Positions 1 through 5,864 of a stretch of 8,898 nt of DNA are shown here, in pieces (positions within the stretch are counted from its first letter, which is position 1; every line of letters starts with the position of its first letter). Source of the DNA: an uncultured Verrucomicrobiota bacterium (lineage in GTDB: Bacteria; Verrucomicrobiota; Kiritimatiellia; RFP12; UBA1067); assembly GCA_947305825.1 (NCBI GenBank), contig CAMZET010000049.1, positions 1 to 8,898 on the forward strand. Direction: 5' to 3'. The notes beneath the pieces were generated by a model. The model searched no databases. It worked only from the letters and a program-made list of their open reading frames with translations, and had not been told where the DNA came from. A program made the translations under genes and the position numbers.

Positions 1-66
1 CACTGCCGCCGCCGCCACGCGCTTCCTACTCTCCGTTCGGTCCTTTGTCTCGTGTCTCATGCCCAT

Positions 67-95
67 AGTATACCATATTGCACAAAGTGTGGACA
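67..95 (-). promoter_or_regulatory. Possible leftward promoter (extended -10)
   Basis: Read on the minus strand, 75 to 67 gives TGGTATACT, a good extended -10 element. With 17 bp spacing the -35 position (95-90) reads TGTCCA, which matches the TTGACA consensus at only three of six bases. It would drive a gene leaving the left edge, implying divergent transcription from the rpiB-glyA operon. Only the -10 is convincing, so this is a tentative call. Confidence 0.3.
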
Positions 96-153
96 GCCGG
101 CGGCAAACGGCCTGTCGCCCTGCGTCCCGCTAGCCGAAGTCGCTGCGCGGCAC

Positions 154-182
154 TTGCGCGGCACGGGGAAAAATGTTATACT
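154..182 (+). promoter_or_regulatory. Promoter of the rpiB-glyA operon
   Basis: The -35 box is TTGCGC (154-159). A 17 bp spacer follows, then the -10 box TATACT (177-182), preceded by an extended TG at 174-175. Transcription should start near 189, giving a leader of about 35 nt before the ATG at 223. GGGGA (165-169) stands four bases before the TG. The same arrangement recurs at the purL promoter. This promoter is the main reason for placing the start of the first gene at 223 and not at 52. Confidence 0.65.
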
Positions 183-208
183 TGTGGCTTTGAATCCCAA
201 AGGAAGGC

Positions 209-213
209 GAGGG
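209..213 (+). promoter_or_regulatory. Ribosome binding site for rpiB-glyA
   Basis: GAGGG lies nine bases before the ATG at 223. A second purine run, GGAAGG (202-207), lies 15 bases upstream, which is too far to be optimal. The site supports the ATG at 223, exactly where RpiB homology ([11 protein letters not shown]) begins. Confidence 0.5.
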
Positions 214-222
214 CTGACGAAA

Positions 223-1899
223 ATGACTATAGCGATAGGATGTGACCACGGCGGATACGAGCTCAAGGCGGCGCTGGCGCAGGCGCTGGGCGCGCGCATG
301 ACCGTCATCGACAAGGGGACGCACTCTCGCGAGAGCTGCGACTATCCCGACTATGCCGAGGCGGTGGCGCTGGCGGTGGCCAAGGGCGAGGCCGATTTCG
401 GCATACTGTGCTGCACTACCGGCATCGGCGTTTCGATGGCGGCGAACCGCTTCCAGGGGGTGCGCGCGGCTTTGTGCCACACGCTCGACGAGGCGGTGGT
501 CACGCGCCAGCACAACGGCGCCAACGTGCTTTGCCTTGGCGGCAAGAGCGTTTCGGCCAACTACGCCGTCGAGATGGCGGACGCATTTCTTTCGACGCCG
601 GTGGACGCGAGCGAGCGCCATGCGCGGCGCCGCGCGAAACTCGAGCGCTCCGGCCGTCTCTCTGACGTCTCCGGCCTTGCCGCCGCCGACCCGGAGGTCT
701 TCGCGGCGATTGTCGCGCAGACCGAGCAGGAAGACACGGAAATCAATCTCATCGCGTCGGAGAACACGTGCAGCCGGGCGTGCCGCGAGGCGGCCGGTTC
801 CGTCTTGATGAACAAGTACGCCGAAGGATATCCGGGCAAGCGGTGGTATTCCGGCTGCGTGCCGGTGGACGCGGCGGAGGAGCTGGCGCGCAAGAGGGCG
901 TGCGAGCTTTTCGGCGCCGAGCACGCCAACGTCCAGCCGCACTGCGGCTCGGCGGCGAACATGGCAGTCTATTTCGCGATGCTCAAGCCCGGCGATACGA
1001 TTCTCTCTCTTTCGCTAGACCAGGGAGGCCATCTCTCCCACGGCTCGCCCGTCAACTTCTCCGGCAAATTCTACAACATCGTGCCGTATCTCGTGGATCG
1101 CGAGACGGAGCGGCTCGACTACGACGCGCTCGAGGCGCAGGCTCTCGAGGTCAAGCCGCAGATTCTCGTCGCCGGCGCGAGCGCCTATCCGAGGGCGATC
1201 GACTTCAAGCGCATACGCGAGATTTGCGACAAGGCCGGCTGTCTGATGATGGTTGACATGGCGCACATCGCCGGGCTCGTGGCCGGCGGCGCCCACGAGT
1301 CTCCCGTTCCCTACGCCGATTTCGTGACGACTACGACGCACAAGACGCTCGGCGGCCCGCGCGGCGGCATGGTGCTCTGCAAGGAGAAGTACGCCAAGGC
1401 CCTCGATTCCGCCGTATTCCCCGGGATGCAGGGCGGCCCGCTCGAAAACATCATCGCCGCAAAGGCCGTATGCTTCCGCGAATGGATGCAACCCGAAAAG
1501 AAGGACTACGCCGCGCAGGTCGTCAGGAACTGCGCCGTCCTCTGCAAGACAGTCCAGGACCGCGGCTACAGGATTGTCTCCGGCGGAACGGACAACCACT
1601 TGTTCCTGGTGGACGTCAAGGCGCGCGGCATGACGGGCAAGGAAGCGGCCGCCGCCCTCGACGCCGCCGGCATCGTCGTCAACAAGAACACCATCCCCTA
1701 TGACACCGAGTCGCCTTTCCGCACGAGCGGCATCCGCGTCGGCACGGCGTCCGTCACCACCCGCGGCATGAAGGAGCCGGAAATGATAAAGATTGGCACT
1801 TGGATTTGCGACGTGCTCGACAACATCGGCGACGCTGCCGTGCAAGAGCGCGTCAAGCGCGACGCCCGCGCCCTCGCCCTCCAGTTCCCTGTCCCCTGA
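223..1899 (+). CDS. rpiB-glyA: Fused ribose-5-phosphate isomerase B / serine hydroxymethyltransferase
   Basis: This 558-residue cytoplasmic protein joins two complete enzymes in frame. Residues 1 to about 145 are RpiB (ribulose-5-P to ribose-5-P). Visible motifs are CDHGG (7-11), VIDKGT, YPDYA, the active-site Cys64 in CCTTGIG and His97 in RQHNGANVL. Residues from about 150 to 558 are SHMT (serine + THF to glycine + methylene-THF). They show LIASEN (176-181), [48 protein letters not shown] with the PLP lysine at 374, [14 protein letters not shown] and SGIRVGT, so this domain is also full length. No stop or frame change separates them, and the linker is short. RpiB has CCTTG where CGTG is usual. 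The start is set by the promoter at 154-182 and by homology. It is the first gene of the operon, with a 17 bp gap to the next. In B. subtilis rpiB and glyA lie close together, so the fusion fits a known neighbourhood. Both assignments are very secure. Confidence 0.95.
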   Translation: MTIAIGCDHGGYELKAALAQALGARMTVIDKGTHSRESCDYPDYAEAVALAVAKGEADFGILCCTTGIGVSMAANRFQGVRAALCHTLDEAVVTRQHNGANVLCLGGKSVSANYAVEMADAFLSTPVDASERHARRRAKLERSGRLSDVSGLAAADPEVFAAIVAQTEQEDTEINLIASENTCSRACREAAGSVLMNKYAEGYPGKRWYSGCVPVDAAEELARKRACELFGAEHANVQPHCGSAANMAVYFAMLKPGDTILSLSLDQGGHLSHGSPVNFSGKFYNIVPYLVDRETERLDYDALEAQALEVKPQILVAGASAYPRAIDFKRIREICDKAGCLMMVDMAHIAGLVAGGAHESPVPYADFVTTTTHKTLGGPRGGMVLCKEKYAKALDSAVFPGMQGGPLENIIAAKAVCFREWMQPEKKDYAAQVVRNCAVLCKTVQDRGYRIVSGGTDNHLFLVDVKARGMTGKEAAAALDAAGIVVNKNTIPYDTESPFRTSGIRVGTASVTTRGMKEPEMIKIGTWICDVLDNIGDAAVQERVKRDARALALQFPVP

Positions 1900-1916
1900 T
1901 TCACCGCGATTCGCGA

Positions 1917-3068
1917 ATGCTGGAGCAATTCGAGAAAGCCAAGGCGCTCATCGACGACGCCAAGAGAATCCTCGTTTCGGGCCATTTGAGCCCGGACGGC
2001 GATTCCGTCGGGTCGATGGTGGCCTTGGTGCGTCTGCTACGCGCGGCCGGCAAGGACGCTTTCGCGACCGCCGACCACAACGCGCTCGGCAAACTCGCCT
2101 TCCTGGAGGGGACGGAAGATTTCATCCCATTGCGCAAGCTCAAGGGCTGCCGCTTCGACCTGTTCATCGCCGTCGACAATTCCGGCTTCGACCGCATGCC
2201 GCCGGAAGTCAGGCCGGCCGCCGAGAAGCTGCGCAAGATTTGCATCGACCACCACGTGACGAACGACGGCACGTTCGGCGATGTGCAGATAGTTGATGCT
2301 GCTGCGTCCAGCGCTGCGGAACTCGTCTGGCGTTTCGCAAAATGGATGGACTGGCCGCTGGACACCGCGTCTGCGGAGGCTCTCTGGGTGGCGATGGTTA
2401 CCGATACCGGGCGCTTCGCCTACGATTCCACGGGGACGGGCACGCTGCGAGCGGCGAGCGACCTGCTGAAGCACGACGTCCGCACAGCCTGGATAAACGA
2501 CCTCATATACGGGACGTTTCCGCGCAAGGCGATTGAACTCAAGCGTCTGGCGTGGAGGAGCCTGCACATCTGGAAGAACCGCCGCGTGGCGGAAGTGACG
2601 CTCACGCGCGACGATTTCCGTTCGGTGCGCGGGACGAAGGCGGATGCGGAGGATATCATTGAGATTCCGCGCAGCGTCGTGCGCAACGAGATAGCGCTTT
2701 TCTTCTACCAGATACCCGACAGGACGAAAGAGACTCGCGTATCGATACGCACGCGAGGCAGTTGGGACGCGACGGCGTTGGCGGCGAAGTTCGGCGGCGG
2801 CGGACACCGCAAGGCGGCCGGCTGCACCATCAAGGGTCCGATTGCGACGGCGAAAAGGTTGATGCGCAAGGCGGTGCGCGACATGCTCTACCCGTCGAAG
2901 AAGGAAAGCGCGCGTTCGACCGCTGCGTCCTCAACGCCGCCCGCGCCCGTAGCGTCAGCCGCATCCGCAGCACCCGTAGCGCCAGCCGCACCCGCAGCGC
3001 CCGTCGCGCCCGTCGCGCCGCCGCCGGAACAGCAGCCCGAAGCGGCGGCAGGAAAGGAGCAGAAATGA
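1917..3068 (+). CDS. nrnA: DHH/DHHA1 phosphoesterase, NrnA/oligoribonuclease type
   Basis: The 383-residue cytoplasmic protein resembles bacterial NrnA, which degrades very short RNAs to mononucleotides and in many relatives also hydrolyses cyclic dinucleotides, pAp or pApA. The DHH domain shows H23-x3-D27-G-D29 (metal ligands), D87 in IAVDNSG, D111-H-H113, the ASSAAE segment and D163 in VTDTGRF. The DHHA1 substrate domain near the C terminus ends in FGGGGHRKAAG (glycine run 293-296, His297). The catalytic set is complete, so activity is expected; which substrate it prefers cannot be read from sequence. After about residue 330 an Ala/Pro-rich tail carries three 9-residue repeats. The ATG has no good Shine-Dalgarno sequence and lies 17 bp after glyA, so translation may depend on ribosomes arriving from upstream. 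An upstream in-frame ATG at 1800 would add 39 Arg-rich residues overlapping glyA and is rejected. Confidence 0.88.
   Translation: MLEQFEKAKALIDDAKRILVSGHLSPDGDSVGSMVALVRLLRAAGKDAFATADHNALGKLAFLEGTEDFIPLRKLKGCRFDLFIAVDNSGFDRMPPEVRPAAEKLRKICIDHHVTNDGTFGDVQIVDAAASSAAELVWRFAKWMDWPLDTASAEALWVAMVTDTGRFAYDSTGTGTLRAASDLLKHDVRTAWINDLIYGTFPRKAIELKRLAWRSLHIWKNRRVAEVTLTRDDFRSVRGTKADAEDIIEIPRSVVRNEIALFFYQIPDRTKETRVSIRTRGSWDATALAAKFGGGGHRKAAGCTIKGPIATAKRLMRKAVRDMLYPSKKESARSTAASSTPPAPVASAASAAPVAPAAPAAPVAPVAPPPEQQPEAAAGKEQK
2943..3023 (+). repeat. Three 27-bp tandem repeats coding an Ala/Pro tail
   Basis: Units at 2943-2969, 2970-2996 and 2997-3023 encode APVASAASA, APVAPAAPA and APVAPVAPP. The first two units differ at only a few bases; the third is more diverged. 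The repeat length is a multiple of three, so copy number can change without breaking the frame. The segment is the flexible C-terminal tail of the DHH protein (residues 343-369), outside the folded catalytic domains. Confidence 0.85.
3053..3059 (+). promoter_or_regulatory. Ribosome binding site inside nrnA for the ELM1-family gene
   Basis: AAAGGAG lies five bases before the ATG at 3065 and within the last codons of nrnA. Together with the ATGA stop/start overlap it fixes the start of the downstream gene and implies translational coupling. Confidence 0.7.
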
Positions 3069-4006
3069 AAGCGGTGATACTGACAGACGGCAAAGCCGGC
3101 CACGAGAGCCAGTCGAAGGCCCTTGCGCGCGCGCTCGGCCTGGAGCCGGAAATCGTGCGCGTGCGCTTCCGTTCGCCTTTGTGCAAACTCCTTTCTTACG
3201 CGCTCGACAGGCTCGGCATCCGCTCGCTTTCCCTGCTGGAGTTCCCGGACGGCCCGGCACCTGACGCCGGGCTTTACATCGGCACCGGTTCTGGCACGTT
3301 CTACGCCGTCAAGGCGCTGGCGGCGGCGGCTCGCCATCGCGGCCGCTCCGCCAAGTGCGCCGCCGTCCTTTTCCCTCGCGGCTACCACCTCCCCTCGTTC
3401 GACTGCATTGTCGCACCGATTTTCGACAACCTCCCGAACCTGCCGAATGTAGTCCCCGTCCCTGTGAATCTCGTGGCGGCCGACGAAGAATACTACCGCG
3501 CCGGCGTCGAGACGTTCCGCGAGCGCCATGCGGCGTCGCCGCGCCCGGCTGCGGCCGTCGTCGTCGGCGGCCCGAACGCTCGCGCCCAGATGTCGCCGGA
3601 CTGGATGCGCACGCAGCTCGAGCGCATCTTCGAGGAGACGGAGGGCTGCGAGAGGTGGGTGACCACGAGCCGCCGGACGCCGCCGGCCGTCGAGGCCGTC
3701 ATCGACTCCTTCCCGTTCGACTACAAGCTTGTGTATTCGCGCGACCATTTCAACCCGATACCGGCGTTCGTCTCGCTGGCGAAGAGGCTTTACGTGACGG
3801 CGGACTCGACGGGCATGCTTTCGGAGGCGTGCTCGTTCGGTAGCGCGGAGGTGTACGCGCTCGACAATCTGGGCGGAGGCCGCCACAAGTTCCGCCGGTT
3901 CCTGGAGGCTCTTTCAGGCGGCGGCTATCTCGGACCGGCGGCGCGCAAGGCCGACCTCGCGGCGCAGTTCGCCGCCGCCAAGCGCCTCTGCGGCCTGGAG
4001 GAGTGA
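3065..4006 (+). CDS. ELM1-family protein (DUF1022), GT-B-like
   Basis: The 313-residue protein matches the bacterial branch of the family named after plant mitochondrial fission factor ELM1. Signatures are TDGKAGHESQ at residues 7-16 (usual form DGRAGHENQ), YIGTGSGT, a VVVGGPNA strand-loop at about 165-172, TTSRRTPP at 200-207, and YVTADSTGMLSEA at 243-255, where relatives usually have DSVSMVSEA. The two-half layout with a Gly-rich loop and a late SxxSEA-like nucleotide-sugar motif recalls GT-B glycosyltransferases. That fold is an inference from general family appearance, and no biochemical activity is established for bacterial members as far as I know. There is no signal peptide or membrane segment, so it should be cytosolic or peripheral. 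Its start overlaps the nrnA stop by 4 bp (ATGA, 3065-3068). Family membership is fairly secure; function is open. Confidence 0.8.
   Translation: MKAVILTDGKAGHESQSKALARALGLEPEIVRVRFRSPLCKLLSYALDRLGIRSLSLLEFPDGPAPDAGLYIGTGSGTFYAVKALAAAARHRGRSAKCAAVLFPRGYHLPSFDCIVAPIFDNLPNLPNVVPVPVNLVAADEEYYRAGVETFRERHAASPRPAAAVVVGGPNARAQMSPDWMRTQLERIFEETEGCERWVTTSRRTPPAVEAVIDSFPFDYKLVYSRDHFNPIPAFVSLAKRLYVTADSTGMLSEACSFGSAEVYALDNLGGGRHKFRRFLEALSGGGYLGPAARKADLAAQFAAAKRLCGLEE
3997..4003 (+). promoter_or_regulatory. Ribosome binding site for the DciA-like gene
   Basis: GGAGGAG is a near-perfect Shine-Dalgarno sequence five bases before the ATG at 4009. It forms the last sense codons (Glu-Glu) of the ELM1-family gene. 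It favours the ATG at 4009 over the in-frame GTG at 4003, which overlaps the site itself. Confidence 0.7.
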
Positions 4007-4008
4007 TT

Positions 4009-4380
4009 ATGGAAGCGGAAGGGGAGTCCGACGGGCGCTATGTCGACGAGTTCGGCAGACCTCTGCCGAAATGGAAGCCGCTCGAGCCGGAGAATCGCTG
4101 TCGCCACGCGTCTTTCGCGAAAGCGGCGGCCGCGGCGATGAAGGACTTGCTGACCGCCAGGGAGCCGTTCTTCGATTCCCTCGCCGACGAATGGAAGAAA
4201 CTCTTCCCCTCGCTCCCCATAAGGCCGGGCCGCTACGAAGACGGCATGATATTTCTCTATGCGCCGAACGCGCCGTCGCTTTTCGCCATGCGTCCGCGTC
4301 TGCCGTCCATCAAAAAGGCGCTCGCCGCGCTGCCTGGCGCTCCCAGGAAAATCGAATTGAGGCTGGAAATACACAAATGA
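4009..4380 (+). CDS. Small DUF721/DciA-like protein
   Basis: The 123-residue soluble protein has an acidic N terminus with a YVDEFGRPLPKWKPLEP segment, a helical stretch (about 34-66) that includes a conserved-looking Trp62 (ADEWKKLFP), then a strand-rich part (MIFLYAPNAPSLFAMRP, 80-96) and a C-terminal helix plus strand (IKKALAAL ... IELRLEI). This order of helix, W, a strand with 'APNAPSL', a helix and a basic/hydrophobic strand is what I expect of the DUF721 fold, whose best known member DciA loads the replicative helicase DnaB. The match rests on pattern, not alignment, and DUF721 also has uncharacterised members, so 'DciA-like' is a domain call and helicase loading is not shown. It starts 2 bp after the ELM1-family gene and its stop overlaps the next start by 4 bp. 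Confidence 0.5.
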   Translation: MEAEGESDGRYVDEFGRPLPKWKPLEPENRCRHASFAKAAAAAMKDLLTAREPFFDSLADEWKKLFPSLPIRPGRYEDGMIFLYAPNAPSLFAMRPRLPSIKKALAALPGAPRKIELRLEIHK

Positions 4381-5861
4381 GCGCAGGTTTGCCAGTTTGC
4401 CTGCTTCTCGCGGCCGTCTTCACGCGGCCGCTGGAACGCGTCAACTCCCTCGACCCCGTGAAAGCGCAGGCGATATACGATTCACGCGCCGTCTGCCTCT
4501 ACGCGCAGACGCCCCTCGAAATAGATTACGCCAAGCGTCCGTATGCTCTTGCGCCGGGGCTTTGCGAATTGCCGGAAGTTTCGCCGGACGGGCTCGTCTA
4601 CACTCTGCGCATGGTGCGGAACGCGGCGCTCGGCGCACACGACGTCGTTCGCTCCCTGGAGCGTCTTCGCGACCCGGCGACAGTCTCGCCCGGCGCCTGG
4701 ACAATGAAGGCCGTCGATACGATTTCCGCGCCCGACGACAATACCGTCGTCATTCGCCTGAAGAAGCGCCTCCACGTGTTTCCGTGGATGCTTGCGATGG
4801 CATACACGGCGGTGCTCGACGAAAACGGCGCCGGCACGGGTCCGTACCGCCTCGAGAGCTGGCGCAAGAACCACGAAATGCTCTTCACCGCAAATCCCGC
4901 CTGGCGCGGCGAAAAGCCCGACTTCGACAAGATACGCTATCTCGTAATCGACGACGTTTCGACGCAGTGGCTCATGTTCCTGAAGGGCGAGGTCGATTTC
5001 CTCGGAGAGATTTCGCGCGACAACTGGGACGCGGTGGTTGACGGCGAGGGCGGGCTTTCGCCGGAGCTTGCCGCGCAGGGCGTGAGGCTTTACGCGGCGC
5101 CTTCGATGGACGTGCGCTACATCGGCTTCAACATGCGCGACGAGGTCGTGGGGAAGAACCGGGCCTTGCGCCAGGCTCTGTCGTGCGCATTCGACTTTCC
5201 GGCATGGCGGCGCTTCTTCAACGGGCGCATAGACGAGGCGACGAGCCCGGTGCCGACGGCGGTGGACGGCGCGCTCGCGACGCCGAACCCGTATGCGTTC
5301 GATTTAGAGAAAGCCAAGCGCCTGATTGCGGAAGCGGGCTATCCCGGCGGCATCGACCCCGCGACCGGACGGCGGCTCGTCCTGACGCTTTCCATCGGCC
5401 GCCCGACGCAGGACAGCCGCGAGGCCGGCGAACTTCTCGGCAGCTTCTTCGAGGCCATCGGCGTAAAGCTTGAACTTTCCTTCCATACGTGGGAAGCGTT
5501 CCTGCGCGCGGTCAACGAAGGGCGTACGCAGATGTACATGATGGGCTGGGCGGGAGACTACCCGGACGCCGAGAACTTCCTGCAGCTCTTCTACTCCAAG
5601 AACGCGAGCCCCGGGCCCAACCACTCCAACTACGAAAGCGCCGAATTCGACGCGGCGTTCGATGCCGCCATGGCCGCGCAGTCCGCCGAAGAGCGATGCC
5701 AATGGTGGCGCAGGTGCCAGGAAATCGTGCGCGAAGACTGCCCGTGGATTTTCACGCATTTCCCGAAGTCCTACACGCTGGTGCGGCGGCGCGTCGGGAA
5801 CTTCATACCATCGGCGTTCCCGTACGGCGACGAGCGCCATTACAAGCTGGTCGGGGAATAA
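4377..5861 (+). CDS. Family-5 extracellular solute-binding protein (OppA/DppA-like), shortened
   Basis: This is a 494-residue SBP_bac_5 protein of the kind that captures oligopeptides or similar solutes for an ABC importer. Visible hallmarks are SLDPVKAQAIYDSR near the N terminus, PEVSPDGLVYTLRM, AHDVVRSLERL, DNTVVIRLKK, GTGPYRLESW, YIGFNMRD, NRALRQALSCAFD, DLEKAKRLIAEAGYPGG and YMMGWAGDYPDAENFLQLFYSKN. The N terminus (about residues 1-16) has a hydrophobic run but no basic residue before it and no clear lipobox, so it is a weak export signal. Two segments look shorter than in OppA: between YTLRM and AHDVV, and between the FPWMLAMAYT stretch and GTGPYRL. No permease or ATPase gene lies in the window, so it is an orphan here. 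Its ATG overlaps the previous stop (ATGA, 4377-4380); no strong RBS is seen, suggesting coupling. Family secure; ligand unknown. Confidence 0.88.
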   Translation: MSAGLPVCLLLAAVFTRPLERVNSLDPVKAQAIYDSRAVCLYAQTPLEIDYAKRPYALAPGLCELPEVSPDGLVYTLRMVRNAALGAHDVVRSLERLRDPATVSPGAWTMKAVDTISAPDDNTVVIRLKKRLHVFPWMLAMAYTAVLDENGAGTGPYRLESWRKNHEMLFTANPAWRGEKPDFDKIRYLVIDDVSTQWLMFLKGEVDFLGEISRDNWDAVVDGEGGLSPELAAQGVRLYAAPSMDVRYIGFNMRDEVVGKNRALRQALSCAFDFPAWRRFFNGRIDEATSPVPTAVDGALATPNPYAFDLEKAKRLIAEAGYPGGIDPATGRRLVLTLSIGRPTQDSREAGELLGSFFEAIGVKLELSFHTWEAFLRAVNEGRTQMYMMGWAGDYPDAENFLQLFYSKNASPGPNHSNYESAEFDAAFDAAMAAQSAEERCQWWRRCQEIVREDCPWIFTHFPKSYTLVRRRVGNFIPSAFPYGDERHYKLVGE

Positions 5862-5864
5862 CCC

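Larger units (their letters stand above)
1..222. other. Gene-free leader, possibly a divergent intergenic region
   Basis: An open frame from a GTG at 52 runs into the first gene, but its first 57 residues resemble nothing in the RpiB family, and a strong promoter core (154-182) lies inside it. I therefore treat the stretch as non-coding. It contains a rightward promoter, a weaker leftward extended -10 (67-75) and an imperfect inverted repeat at 92-116 (GACAG-CCG, an 8-base loop, CGG-C-CTGTC with one bulged C). On the minus strand a short open frame starts at an ATG (60-58) or a GTG (18-16) and leaves the left edge. About 20 codons are visible, which is too few to call a gene. Confidence 0.6.

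Noticed and set aside
52..222. GTG start at 52 that would add 57 residues to RpiB-GlyA, including a CTKCG motif
   Set aside because: The extension lies outside RpiB homology, spans the promoter core at 154-182, and a suitable start with an RBS exists at 223.
1015..1845. Minus-strand open frame (276 residues) opposite glyA
   Set aside because: The SHMT domain on the + strand is complete and conserved over the same bases; the antisense product resembles nothing I recognise.
1800..1916. N-terminal extension of the DHH protein from an ATG at 1800
   Set aside because: The added residues are Arg/Pro-rich out-of-frame translation of the glyA 3' end; DHH homology begins at the ATG at 1917.
2762..3064. 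Extension of the ELM1-family gene upstream into nrnA
   Set aside because: It is an Arg-rich shadow of nrnA. The ATGA overlap and the RBS at 3053-3059 fix the start at 3065.
2888..3886. Long minus-strand open frame (332 residues) opposite the ELM1-family gene
   Set aside because: The Arg/Val/Ala-rich composition is typical of antisense frames in GC-rich DNA; the + strand carries recognisable motifs throughout.
4071..4376. Extension of the solute-binding protein upstream over the DciA-like gene
   Set aside because: It would overlap almost all of the DciA-like gene and shows no family similarity; the coupled ATG at 4377 is preferred.
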